From NCBI RefSeq assembly GCF_028369295.1, contig NZ_JAQMYP010000025.1, forward strand, positions 81,884 through 145,883: a DNA stretch of 64,000 nucleotides, in the 5' to 3' direction. Origin of the DNA: Streptomyces sp. HD. GTDB taxonomy: Bacteria > Actinomycetota > Actinomycetes > Streptomycetales > Streptomycetaceae. The position numbers and the translations under genes were made by a program. Positions 51,359 to 59,727 of the stretch are shown here, piece by piece; the stretch's first letter is position 1; every line of letters begins with the position of its first letter. The notes beneath the pieces are model-generated. The model searched no databases and was not told the DNA's origin. It saw only the letters and a list, made by a program, of their open reading frames with translations.

Positions 51359-51871
51359 GTGAAGCTTCGCCATGTCCGCGCTGTGGCCGTGTCCGTCTGT
51401 GTGGTGGTCGCCCTGACCGGAGCGCGGCGCTCGCACGGGGGCGGGTGCGACGACAGCTCGAACTCCAGCAGCTCGTCGAGCAGTTCGGGCGGGACGACGG
51501 GCGGCAGCACCCACTACGACGACGATGACGACGACTACTCGACCTCGGGCGGCTCCGGCGGTGCGACGGAATCCGCCGTGCCCACCTCGGACGTGGAGAT
51601 CGAGAGCTGCGTGTACGACGAGACCCGGGGTGTCGTCGCCCGGGTCAAGGCCGGCAACACCAGCACGGTCACGACGTACACCTACGAGTTCGGCGTGGCC
51701 TTCCGGGAGGCCGACGGCACGCCCCTGCGCACCAGCAAGTCCACCATCCCGTACGTCTCGCCGAACTCCACCGACACGCTGGACGTCACCGCCACGTACG
51801 TCGCGGAGGCCGGCGAGGCCACGAGCGATGTGAGCTGCGTTCTGGTCGACGTGACGCGGACGGCGCAGTAG
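51359..51871 (+). CDS. Secreted or lipoprotein-like protein with beta-sandwich domain
   Basis: 170 residues from GTG 51359. A short basic/hydrophobic leader (VKLRHVRAVAVSVCVVVALTG) is followed by a Gly-Cys (HGGGCDDS) that is only a weak lipobox, then Ser- and Asp-rich linkers (SNSSSSSSSS, HYDDDDDDY). The C-terminal ~90 residues look like an FxLYD-type beta-sandwich (VEIESCVYDETRGVVARVKA, TYEFGVAFREADGTPLRTSK, TSDVSCVLVDV). A similar gene follows afsK in S. coelicolor as I recall (SCO4424). Function unknown; it may sit in the afsK neighbourhood for regulatory reasons. Convergent with the hydratase gene (2 bp apart). Confidence 0.82.
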   Translation: MKLRHVRAVAVSVCVVVALTGARRSHGGGCDDSSNSSSSSSSSGGTTGGSTHYDDDDDDYSTSGGSGGATESAVPTSDVEIESCVYDETRGVVARVKAGNTSTVTTYTYEFGVAFREADGTPLRTSKSTIPYVSPNSTDTLDVTATYVAEAGEATSDVSCVLVDVTRTAQ

Positions 51872-51872
51872 C

Positions 51873-52643
51873 TCACCGGATCCGGTACTCGCGGCGCCGC
51901 GCCCGGAACAGCTCGCCCTGCTGCTCGCCCGGCAGGTTCCCGAGCGCGATCAGGTGCGGCGCCTGAGCGAACGCCCGGTCGAGGGCGGCCTCCCTGGCCG
52001 CCCACAGGGCCCGTACGGTCCCCTGCACTGCCTGCGTCGGATACCCGGCGATGACGGTCGCGCAGCCGATGGCGGCCGCCAACGCCCCGCCGGCCTCGGT
52101 GAGTTCGGAGACCAGCCCGATCTCCAGGGCCCGCCGCGCCGACATCCTCTCCGCGCTCCCCATGAGCGCCGTCCGCGCGGCCTCCCCGTGCGGCATCCGC
52201 AGCGCCATGAGCATCGACTCGTAGGCGCTGACCATGCCGTAGGTGGTGTGCGGGTCGAAGAAGGTCGCGGTCGGGTCGGCGACCAGGAAGTCCGCCTCGC
52301 CGAGCAGATAGAAGGCGCCGCCGCAGGCCATGCCCGTCACGGCGGCGACGACGGGCTTCCACAGGTCATTGGACTTCGGCCCGACCCGGAGCAGCGGATC
52401 GTCCTGCATGTACGGCGAGCTGGGCTGCGGGACCACGGCCTCCCGGTCGAGGCCCGTACAGAACGCCCGCCGTCCGGCGCCGGTGAGCACGACGGCCCGT
52501 ACGGTGTCGTCGAACCGCAACTCCCGCCAGGTCGCGATGAGTTCGTCCCGCATCGCGAGGTCGATGGCGTTCAGACGCTCGGGCCGGTCGAGGGTGACGA
52601 CGGCGACGCCGGTGTCCTTGTCGGCGGTGACGGCGAGGTTCAC
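51873..52643 (-). CDS. Enoyl-CoA hydratase/isomerase family protein
   Basis: 256 residues from GTG 52643, which overlaps the TGA of the upstream DUF35 gene (GTGA). Crotonase motifs: VAVVTLDRPERLNAIDLAMR, RRAFCTGLDREAVV, KPVVAAVTGMACGGAFYLLG, DPTATFFDPHTTYGMVSAYE. The usual active-site Glu positions are partly replaced (YGMVSAYES), so it may be a hydrolase or isomerase rather than a plain hydratase. Third gene of the thiolase/DUF35/crotonase operon controlled by operator H1. Confidence 0.9.
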   Translation of the reverse strand: MNLAVTADKDTGVAVVTLDRPERLNAIDLAMRDELIATWRELRFDDTVRAVVLTGAGRRAFCTGLDREAVVPQPSSPYMQDDPLLRVGPKSNDLWKPVVAAVTGMACGGAFYLLGEADFLVADPTATFFDPHTTYGMVSAYESMLMALRMPHGEAARTALMGSAERMSARRALEIGLVSELTEAGGALAAAIGCATVIAGYPTQAVQGTVRALWAAREAALDRAFAQAPHLIALGNLPGEQQGELFRARRREYRIR

Positions 52644-53056
52644 GGGCGCTCCAGGACCCACTGCGGAAGCCCGGTGCCGCTGAACACGGCCTGGACCTTG
52701 GCGCCGATGCGGATCCGGTCCGGGGGGAGGGAGTTCAGGGGCGCGTCGGGGCCGGTGACGAGGTTCCCGACCAGGCGGATGCGGGGCGCGTCGGCGAGTT
52801 CGACGACCACGACGTTGTACGGGGCCTGGGCGGCGTACTCGGGCAGCAGGGGCGGGTGCGGGACGACGTAGGACCAGATCCGGCCATGGCCGGACACCCG
52901 GTGCCACTCGCTCGCGAAGGACTGGCAGTGCGGGCAGCAGGGGCGGGGCGGGAAGCGGGGTTCTGTGCAGTCGGCGCAGGTCTGGACGCGGAGTTCGCCC
53001 TGGGCGGCGTACTGCCAGAAGGGGGCGCCGTCGGGGTCGGTGAGGGGGGAGAGCAT
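52640..53056 (-). CDS. DUF35 OB-fold/zinc-ribbon protein
   Basis: 138 residues: zinc ribbon CADCTEPRFPPRPCCPHC (Cys4) and OB-fold GRIWSYVVPHPPLLPEYAAQ / APYNVVVVELADAPRIRLVG. It lies between its likely partner, the thiolase-like gene 7 bp upstream, and a crotonase gene that it overlaps. It would bind the acyl-CoA substrate for the thiolase-fold enzyme. Similar in length to the 37.7-kb copy but clearly diverged. Confidence 0.93.
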   Translation of the reverse strand: MLSPLTDPDGAPFWQYAAQGELRVQTCADCTEPRFPPRPCCPHCQSFASEWHRVSGHGRIWSYVVPHPPLLPEYAAQAPYNVVVVELADAPRIRLVGNLVTGPDAPLNSLPPDRIRIGAKVQAVFSGTGLPQWVLERP

Positions 53057-53063
53057 CGTTCGG

Positions 53064-54212
53064 TCAACTCCTCAGGAGCAGCGCGGAGGTGGGGACGCCT
53101 TCGCCGGCGGTGACGAGACAGGTGGCGGCGCCGGGGACCTGGGCGGTGCTGGTGCCACGCAGTTGCCGTACGCCCTCGTTGATGAGGTTGAACCCGTGGA
53201 CGTAGGCCTCGCTGAGTCCGCCGCCGCCGGTGTTGAGGGGCAGCCGCCCGCCGATCTCCAGCGCCCCCTGCTCGGTGAACGCCCCTCCCTCGCCCCTCCC
53301 GCAGAACCCGTACCCCTCCAGCGAGAGCGGTATGAGCGCCGTGAACGCGTCGTAGATCTGGGCGACGTCCACATCCTGTGGGGTGAAGTCGGCGTGCTTC
53401 CACAGATGCCGGGCGGCGGTCCAGGCGGGGCCGGTGAGCGGGTCGTCGTTCCAGTAGTTGACCATGCCGTGGTGCTGGGCGGGCAGGCCCTGGGCGGCGG
53501 AGTGGACGTAGACGGGGGTGTGCCGGCAGTCCCGGGCGCGCTCGCGGCTGACTACCACGCAGGCCAGCGCGCCGTCGGTCTCCAGGCAGTTGTCGAAGAG
53601 GCAGAGGGGCTCGCTGATCCAGCGGGAGGTCATGTACATCTCGCGGGTCAGGGGCCGTTCGTACATGATCGCTTCCGGGTTCTGGTTGGCCCGGTTGCGG
53701 CAGGCGAGGGCGACGTTGAAGAGGTGGTCCCGGGTGGCGCCGTACTCGTGCATGTAGCGGCGGGTGAGCATGGCGATCTCGTCGGCGGGCCGGAGCAGGC
53801 CGAAGGGGCGGGTCCACTGGGCCGGGGTGGGGAGCTGGGCGCCGGTGTTGGTCCAGGGGCGGGGCCCGGACCCGCGCTTGCGCGACCGCCAGGCGACGCC
53901 GACGGTGGCCTGTCCGCTCGCTATGGCGGCCGCGAGGTGGGCGACGGTGGCACACGAACCGCCGCCTCCGTACCCCACCTTGCTGAAGAAGGTGAGGTCG
54001 CCGAAGCCGACCGCCTTCGCCAGCTCGACCTCGTCGGTCTCCTCCATGGTGTAGGAGGCGAGGGCGTCGACCTCCGAGGGGGCGATCCCGGCGTCGTCGA
54101 GGGCGGCGAGGACGGCCCGGCAGGCGAGGGTTCTCTCGTCCTCGGGGAGGTGTTTGGCGAAGCGGGTCTGACCTGTGCCGACGATCGCCGTGGCGTCCTT
54201 GAGTCCGGCCAT
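53064..54212 (-). CDS. Thiolase-fold lipid-transfer/aldolase-like protein
   Basis: 382 residues from ATG 54212, with GGAGG 7 bp upstream (GTG 54218 is too close to it). Thiolase layout: DATAIVGTGQTRFAKHLPED, ATVAHLAAAIASGQATVGVA, DVDVAQIYDAFTALIPLSLE, GYGFCGRGEGGAFTEQGALE, LPLNTGGGGLSEAYVHGFNL. The classic thiolase nucleophile position reads YGGGGSCATVAHL, so a Cys is present here, unlike the 42.7-kb paralogue. It heads a three-gene operon with DUF35 and crotonase genes. Likely role: C-C bond cleavage of a CoA-bound side chain. Confidence 0.9.
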   Translation of the reverse strand: MAGLKDATAIVGTGQTRFAKHLPEDERTLACRAVLAALDDAGIAPSEVDALASYTMEETDEVELAKAVGFGDLTFFSKVGYGGGGSCATVAHLAAAIASGQATVGVAWRSRKRGSGPRPWTNTGAQLPTPAQWTRPFGLLRPADEIAMLTRRYMHEYGATRDHLFNVALACRNRANQNPEAIMYERPLTREMYMTSRWISEPLCLFDNCLETDGALACVVVSRERARDCRHTPVYVHSAAQGLPAQHHGMVNYWNDDPLTGPAWTAARHLWKHADFTPQDVDVAQIYDAFTALIPLSLEGYGFCGRGEGGAFTEQGALEIGGRLPLNTGGGGLSEAYVHGFNLINEGVRQLRGTSTAQVPGAATCLVTAGEGVPTSALLLRS

Positions 54213-54241
54213 GCGCACACCTCCATGCTGCTGAAGGGCTG

Positions 54242-54283
54242 CTGACAGGCCGTCAGGGTACAGCTAATCTGACAGGTAGTCAG
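54242..54283. promoter_or_regulatory. Regulon operator sites H1 and H2 (both exact)
   Basis: H1 54242-54256 and H2 54269-54283 match CTGAC-N5-GTCAG exactly, 27 bp apart start to start, between the divergent thiolase-like operon and FadD3-like ligase gene. TAATCT (54265-54270) overlaps H2 and is a plausible -10 for the ligase. Confidence 0.82.
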
Positions 54284-54305
54284 CTACGGCGTTGGGAGGC
54301 GTACC

Positions 54306-55871
54306 GTGCGCGGTGACTTGGAGTGGGGCAGCATTCCGCAACTCGTCCGCACCGCGGCCGAGCGGTACGCGGACGCCGAGGCGGTGGTGGAGGGCCGCAC
54401 CCGGATCTCGTACGCCGAACTGGGCGCCCGCGTGGAGCGTTCGGCGGCGGCCTGCATGGCGAACGGGGTCGAGCCGGGCGACCGGGTCGGCATCTGGGCG
54501 CCCAACTCGCTGGACTGGATGGTGGCGGCACTGGGCGCGGTGTCGGCCGGGGCGGTGCTGGTGCCGCTGAACACCCGTTTCAAGGGCGGGGAGGCGGCGG
54601 ACGTGCTGCGCAGGAGCGGGGCGCGGCTGCTGTTCGTGACGGGCACCTTCCTGGGGACGTCGTATGTGGCGTCGCTGCGGCGGGCGGTCGCGGAGGGGCC
54701 GGGACTGCCGGACCTGGAGCAGGTGGTGGTGCTGTCGGACGACGCCCCCGCCGACTTCCGCACCTGGAAGGACTTCCTGGCGAGCGGCGACGGGGTGGGC
54801 GCTGCGGAGGTGCGGGCGGTTTCGGAGGCCGTGTCCGGCCCCTGGCCGTCGGACATCGTCTTCACGTCCGGCACGACGGGCCGCCCGAAGGGCGCGGTGA
54901 TCACCCACGCGCAGACGCTCCGCGCATACGAGGTGTGGAGCGACCTGGCGGGCCTGCGGCAGGGCGACCGCTATCTCATCGTGAACCCCTTCTTCCACAC
55001 CTTCGGCTACAAGGCCGGAGTGATCGCCTGTCTGATGCGGGGCGCGACGATGATCCCCCAGCCGGTGTTCAACGTCGGCACGGCGCTCGCGAACATCGCG
55101 GCGGAACGGGTGTCGGTGCTGCCGGGCCCGCCGACGCTGCACCAGTCGCTGCTGGACCACCCGGCCCGGGACGGATACGACCTCTCCGCGCTGCGGCTGG
55201 TGGTGACGGGCGCCGCGGTCGTCCCGTTGCGCCTGGTGGAACGCCTGCGCGGCGAGCTCGGTGTGGAGACGGTCCTCACGGCGTACGGCCTCTCGGAGGC
55301 CAGCGGCATCGTGACGATGTGCCGGCGCGGTGACGACCCGTCGGTCATCGCGTCGACCTCGGGACGGGCGATACCGGGCACCGAGGTACGCGTCGAGGCG
55401 CCGGTCGGCGAACCCGGCGAGGTCCTGGTCCGCGGCTTCAACGTCATGCGGGGCTACTACGAGGACGCGGCGGCCACGGCGGAGGTGCTGACGCGGGACG
55501 GCTGGCTGCGCACGGGTGATGTGGGGGTGCTGGACGACGGGGGCAATCTCCGGATCACCGACCGCATCAAGGACATGTTCATCGTCGGCGGCTTCAACGC
55601 GTACCCGGCGGAGATAGAGCAGATGCTCGGCCTCCATCCGGAGGTGACGGACGTCGCGGTGATCGGCGTACCGGATCCACGGCTGGGCGAGGTCGGCAAG
55701 GCGTTCGTGGTCCGCCGGCCCGGAGCGGTGCTGACCGGGGACGACCTGATCGCCTGGGCACGGCGGGAGATGGCGAACTACAAGGTGCCGCGGATGGTGG
55801 AGTTCATCGCGGAACTGCCGCGCAACGCGAGCGGGAAGGTGGTCAAGGGGGAGTTGAGGGGGCGCTCCTAG
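54306..55871 (+). CDS. FadD3-like AMP-forming acyl-CoA ligase
   Basis: 521 residues; GTG 54306 preceded by GGGAGG. Adenylation motifs FTSGTTGRPKGAVITHAQT, VLTAYGLSEASGIVTMCRRG, LRTGDVGVLDDGGNLRITDR, and the catalytic-Lys region LPRNASGKVVKGELR. Internal segments RYLIVNPFFHTFGYKAGVIA and VSVLPGPPTLHQSLLDHPAR closely resemble mycobacterial FadD3, which activates the last two steroid rings (HIP). The ring-opening partners of FadD3 (IpdAB, IpdC) are not in the window, so the substrate may be a different ring-containing propionate. It is divergent from the thiolase-like operon, and operator H2 covers its promoter. Confidence 0.93.
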   Translation: MRGDLEWGSIPQLVRTAAERYADAEAVVEGRTRISYAELGARVERSAAACMANGVEPGDRVGIWAPNSLDWMVAALGAVSAGAVLVPLNTRFKGGEAADVLRRSGARLLFVTGTFLGTSYVASLRRAVAEGPGLPDLEQVVVLSDDAPADFRTWKDFLASGDGVGAAEVRAVSEAVSGPWPSDIVFTSGTTGRPKGAVITHAQTLRAYEVWSDLAGLRQGDRYLIVNPFFHTFGYKAGVIACLMRGATMIPQPVFNVGTALANIAAERVSVLPGPPTLHQSLLDHPARDGYDLSALRLVVTGAAVVPLRLVERLRGELGVETVLTAYGLSEASGIVTMCRRGDDPSVIASTSGRAIPGTEVRVEAPVGEPGEVLVRGFNVMRGYYEDAAATAEVLTRDGWLRTGDVGVLDDGGNLRITDRIKDMFIVGGFNAYPAEIEQMLGLHPEVTDVAVIGVPDPRLGEVGKAFVVRRPGAVLTGDDLIAWARREMANYKVPRMVEFIAELPRNASGKVVKGELRGRS

Positions 55872-55887
55872 GGGCGGGGACACAACT

Positions 55888-55924
55888 CGGCCGCGGCGGC
55901 TCCCCCTCCGCGCCGCCGCGGCCG
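55888..55924. terminator. 13-bp hairpin between the FadD3-like and afsS genes
   Basis: Arms 55888-55900 (CGGCCGCGGCGGC) and 55912-55924 are perfect complements with an 11-nt loop. It lies between convergent genes and can terminate both. Confidence 0.75.
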
Positions 55925-55964
55925 ATCCCCGTGGGATGAGGCTTGGGTCCCCCCGGACCGGGGC

Positions 55965-56156
55965 CTACTTGGTCGGCTTGAAGGGCTCCGACGTCGCGTG
56001 GATGTCCTTGGTCTCCAAGGGCTCCCCGGTGGCGTGGATGTCGCCCTGCGTGGTGGCGCCGCCGTCCGTCGCCTTCTTGGTGTCGGCGGTCGCCGTCTGG
56101 ACGGGCTCGGACGTGGCGTGGATGTCCTCGGGCTTGACGGTCTGCTCGTCGCTCAT
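55965..56156 (-). CDS. afsS: AfsS (sigma-like activator of secondary metabolism)
   Basis: 63 residues, the length I know for AfsS. ATG 56156 has GGAGAG about 9 bp upstream. Three copies of the octapeptide DIHATSEP (the second is DIHATGEP) are spaced over the chain (about residues 11, 39 and 51), matching the three repeats reported as essential in AfsS. No other domain. It lies downstream of afsR on the same strand, and its promoter is the known target of phosphorylated AfsR. It activates antibiotic production by an unclear mechanism. Confidence 0.95.
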   Translation of the reverse strand: MSDEQTVKPEDIHATSEPVQTATADTKKATDGGATTQGDIHATGEPLETKDIHATSEPFKPTK

Positions 56157-56341
56157 GATGGTTCGCTCTCCAATGGGTGTTGTTCGGCCATGGGTTGGCG
56201 AGGCCCGCCCGGTCATTCCCCCGAGGACGACCGGGCGGGCCCGTCGGACCGTCACCCTAATCCGCTGGTGCGCGGCCCCCTTTGGCGACCCGTCTGCCCC
56301 CCGACGCGACGGATCGACTGTCTTGAGGATGGAGCCCGGCG

Positions 56342-56359
56342 ATAAACGAATGATGAACG
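56342..56359 (-). promoter_or_regulatory. AfsR (SARP) binding repeats of the afsS promoter
   Basis: On the minus strand CGTTCAT (56359-56353) and CGTTTAT (56348-56342) are direct heptamers 11 bp apart, the spacing of SARP sites. They lie ~190 bp upstream of the afsS start codon, and AfsR is known to bind such repeats next to the afsS -35 region. A GC-rich leader follows. Confidence 0.75.
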
Positions 56360-56374
56360 CCGCGGCAGACCGCC

Positions 56375-59356
56375 TCAGGCGGCCCGCACGGGCGCCAGGA
56401 GCTCACGGACGGCGGCCGCCTCCGGTGAGCCCAACTCGTCGTAGATGGCGACGGCTTCCTCCCAGCAGACCCGGGCGCGCCCGGTGTGCCCGACGGCGGA
56501 CAGGGCGCGGCCGAGCACGGTGAGGACGTTGCCGCGCCGCCACTCCCCGCCGATGCCGCGCAGCACCGTCAGCGCCATCTCGGCGTTCGCCGCGGCCTGG
56601 GCGTAGCGCCGCGCGGCGATGTCGACCTCCGCCAGCCGGAACAGGGTCATGCCCTCCCACAGCCGCTGGCGGCTGTCGCGGAAGACCTCCAGCGCTTCGA
56701 GCAGCCGGTCGGCCGCGGGCGCGAGCTGCCCGCTCTGGGTGAGGGCCATCCCCAGCGCGTAACGGCCGTTCGCGCCGCGCATGGAGTTGCCCATGGCGTC
56801 GTAGATCTCCATGCCCTCCCGGGCCAGCGAGACGGCGCTCTCCGTGCGACCGGTCGCCAGATGGATCCGGGACAGGTTGCACAGGGCGCTGGCCTCGCCC
56901 GGACGGTCGCCCAGCGTGCGGAAGTGGCTGATCGCGTGGGAGAGGTGCTCCTCGCCGTCCGTGTTGCGCCCCTGGTATAGGGCGATGACACCGCGCGCGT
57001 TGTGGGCCCAGCAGACCGGCAGCAGGTCGTCGGCGCGGTGGGCGAGGCTGATGACCTGCTCGGCCTCCTGGTCGGCCATGTCGAAGCGGCCGCTGTCGAG
57101 GTGCGCGTGGGACAGGGTCATGAGCGCACGGGCCTCGACCTGCTCCACGCCGGCCTGCCGGGCGGCCTTCATCAGGGTGCGCGCGGTGGCCTCGTACTCC
57201 TTGGAGTTGGCCCCCGACTCCGAGATGTCGACGGCGGCCCACAGCAGGTCGACGGCGCGCCGCAGGGCCCGCGGACGGTCGGCGCACTGGCGGGCGAACG
57301 GCAGCAGGCAGTTGGCCTCGGTGTAGAGCCAGTCCCGGGCGCCCTCGCGGTCCTCGAAGGTGAGCCCCGGATGGGTGGTGTCCGCCAGCTGGTCCACCAG
57401 CCGGTCGCCGGGCCGCTCGATCGCGTACACCGCGGCGGCCGTGGCCAGATAGAAGTCCAGCAGCCGCGACAACGCCGCGTCCCGCTCACTCGGCGGCTGC
57501 TCGTCCCGCTCCGCGCACGCACGCGCGTAGAGCCGGACCAGGTCGTGGTACCGGTAGCGTCCGGGCGCCGCCGACTCCAGCAGCGACGTGTCGACGAGGG
57601 CCTCAAGGAGGTCCTCGGTGTCCTCCGCGGACAGATCCAGTACGGCCGAGGCGGCGGCCAGCGAGATGTCCGGGCCGTCGGCCAGGCCCAGCAGCCGGAA
57701 CGCCCGTGCCTGGGCGGGCTCCAGGGCGCCGTAGCCGAGCTCGAAGGTCGCCTTGACGGCGAGGTCGCCGGCCTGCAGCTCATCGAGCCGGCGCCGCTCG
57801 TCGCCCAGCTTGGCGGCGAGCACCGACACCGTCCAGGTGCGGCGCGCTGCCAGCCGGGACGCGGCGATGCGGATCGCCAGCGGCAGGAAACCGCAGGCCG
57901 CGACGACGTCCAGCGCGGCCTCCCGCTCGGACGCCACCCGCTCCTGGCCCACGATCTTCGTGAACAGGGACAGCGCCTCGTCGGGGGACATCACGTCCAG
58001 GTCGACCAGATGGGCCCCGGCCAGGTCCACCATCCGCACCCGGGACGTCACCAGCGCCGCGCAGCCTTCCGTGCCCGGCAGCAGCGGGCGTACCTGGGCG
58101 GCGTCCTTGGCGTTGTCCAGCAGCACCAGGACCCGGCGGCCGTCCAGCACCGAGCGGTACAGCGCCGCCCGCTCCTCCAGCGAGTCCGGGACCGCCGAGT
58201 CCGCGGTGCCCAGGGCGCGCAGGAAGGAACCGAGGACTGTCTCCGGTTCGGCGGCCCGCGGGCCCGCGCCCTGCAGGTCGACGTAGAGCTGTCCGTCGGG
58301 GAAGGCCGAGCGCGCCTGGTGCGCCACGTGCACCGCGAGGGTCGTCTTGCCCACGCCACCGATGCCGGCCAGCGCGGACACCGCCATCACCCGGCCCTCG
58401 GCCGTGGCGAGGACGTCGCTCAGCTCCGAGACGAAGGCGGCGCGGCCCGTGAAGTCGGGGACGGTGGCGGGGAGCTGGGCCGGACGGACCGGGACGACGG
58501 CGGGCTCGGCCACCGGCGCCGAGGGCTGTGCGAGACCCGGGTCCGCCTGGAGGATCCGCTGCTGGAGCTCGCTCAGGCCTGGGCGCGGGTCCACGCCCAG
58601 CTCGTCCGCCAGCAGCCGCCGCGTGTCCGCGTACACCGCCAGCGCCTCCGCCTGCCGGCCGCTGCGGTACAGGGCGAGCATCAGCAGCTCCCGCAGCCGC
58701 TCCCGCAGCGGGTGCGCCGCTGTGAGCGCCGTCAGCTCCGAGACCGCCTCCGCGTGGCAGCCCAGCTCCAGGTCCAGGTCCAGGCGCGCCTCCTGCAACT
58801 GGAGCCGCCACTCCTCCAGCCGGACCCGCTGGTTCTCCGCGTACGGCCCGGGAACGCCCGCCAGCACCTCGCCGGCCCACAGCGCCAGCGCCTGCCCGAG
58901 CATCTCGCAGGCATGGCACAGATCCCCGGCGTTCTTCGCCTTCTCCGCCTGCGCCGCGAGCTCCTGGGCCACGGCCAGGTCCAGCGCGCCGTCGTCCAGA
59001 CCGCGTACGGCGTAACCGCCCGACTCGCTCACCAGGACCCCGGGGTCCAGCACCTTGCGCAGCCGGGAGGCATACGTCCGGACCGCCGCCAGCGCCTGCG
59101 AGGGCGGTTCCTCGCCCCACAGGGCGTCGATCAGCTCGGCCGCCGTCGCCGTACGGCCCTCGCGCAGCAGCAGGGCCGCGAGCAGGGCGCGCTGCTGGGG
59201 GGAGCCGGTGGGGAGCTGTTCCTCGCCGCGCCAGGCGCGTACCGGACCGAGCACGCTGAAGCGCAGTGCCGTTGCCTCTGCCGCTTCCACCTTCTCCGCC
59301 GTATCTGTCGAGGAGCCGGGACGCCTCTGCTCCGGCACTCGCAGTACCTCGCCCAT
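56375..59356 (-). CDS. afsR: AfsR, SARP-family transcriptional activator
   Basis: 993 residues from ATG 59356, exactly the length of S. coelicolor AfsR; the longer frame to 59389 is MITE sequence. GGGGGA lies ~6 bp upstream. Domains: OmpR-type winged helix (~28-105; LRFSVLGPVRAWRGEEQLPT), bacterial transcriptional activation domain (~110-270; LELGCHAEAVSELTALTAAH), NB-ARC ATPase (P-loop GIGGVGKTT ~331-339; kinase-2 RRVLVLLDNAKD) and C-terminal TPRs (~620-980; GDRPGEASALCNLSRIHLAT). Phosphorylated by AfsK and other kinases, it binds the afsS promoter. A 219-bp MITE sits between its ribosome-binding site and upstream DNA. Confidence 0.97.
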   Translation of the reverse strand: MGEVLRVPEQRRPGSSTDTAEKVEAAEATALRFSVLGPVRAWRGEEQLPTGSPQQRALLAALLLREGRTATAAELIDALWGEEPPSQALAAVRTYASRLRKVLDPGVLVSESGGYAVRGLDDGALDLAVAQELAAQAEKAKNAGDLCHACEMLGQALALWAGEVLAGVPGPYAENQRVRLEEWRLQLQEARLDLDLELGCHAEAVSELTALTAAHPLRERLRELLMLALYRSGRQAEALAVYADTRRLLADELGVDPRPGLSELQQRILQADPGLAQPSAPVAEPAVVPVRPAQLPATVPDFTGRAAFVSELSDVLATAEGRVMAVSALAGIGGVGKTTLAVHVAHQARSAFPDGQLYVDLQGAGPRAAEPETVLGSFLRALGTADSAVPDSLEERAALYRSVLDGRRVLVLLDNAKDAAQVRPLLPGTEGCAALVTSRVRMVDLAGAHLVDLDVMSPDEALSLFTKIVGQERVASEREAALDVVAACGFLPLAIRIAASRLAARRTWTVSVLAAKLGDERRRLDELQAGDLAVKATFELGYGALEPAQARAFRLLGLADGPDISLAAASAVLDLSAEDTEDLLEALVDTSLLESAAPGRYRYHDLVRLYARACAERDEQPPSERDAALSRLLDFYLATAAAVYAIERPGDRLVDQLADTTHPGLTFEDREGARDWLYTEANCLLPFARQCADRPRALRRAVDLLWAAVDISESGANSKEYEATARTLMKAARQAGVEQVEARALMTLSHAHLDSGRFDMADQEAEQVISLAHRADDLLPVCWAHNARGVIALYQGRNTDGEEHLSHAISHFRTLGDRPGEASALCNLSRIHLATGRTESAVSLAREGMEIYDAMGNSMRGANGRYALGMALTQSGQLAPAADRLLEALEVFRDSRQRLWEGMTLFRLAEVDIAARRYAQAAANAEMALTVLRGIGGEWRRGNVLTVLGRALSAVGHTGRARVCWEEAVAIYDELGSPEAAAVRELLAPVRAA

Positions 59357-59369
59357 CGCAGTCCCCCAA

Positions 59370-59588
59370 GGCCCTGTCGTTTGGATCATCCCGGCGTCGC
59401 GGGCCCTGGCACGCGCATCTGCGGCGTTGTCGTGGTTGCCGACTCCCCCACGCTCGAACGACCTCGCGCGGGGGGACCCCCATCGCGTCGCCGCCCTCCT
59501 CCGCCTTGCAGCTGCACGCCCCAGGCCCCGCTCGGGTCGGCCGAGAGAATCCGATCCTCACAGCCGAGCTGATCCAAACGACAGGGCC
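59370..59588. mobile_element. 219-bp MITE with perfect 19-bp terminal inverted repeats
   Basis: Left end GGCCCTGTCGTTTGGATCA (59370-59388) and right end TGATCCAAACGACAGGGCC (59570-59588) are exact reverse complements. The interior has no credible gene. The ends look like those of an IS5-type element. I find no clear target duplication. Confidence 0.85.
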
Positions 59589-59727
59589 CAGGACCCGTTT
59601 ACATCCCCGCCAGTTTGCCTTGTTCCGGCAGATGCGTCAGCTGTGGAGGGGCTGATCACAGGCAGGCGCGCGGGATATCACAAGGCCCTCACCCGGTCTC
59701 CGCAGGACGACGGCCCCGAACGCGTAG

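Noticed and set aside
51873..55871. Secondary-metabolite gene cluster beside the afs genes
   Set aside because: The thiolase-like, DUF35 and ligase genes could suggest biosynthesis, but there are no synthases, carrier proteins or tailoring enzymes, and the shared operator ties them to catabolic genes.
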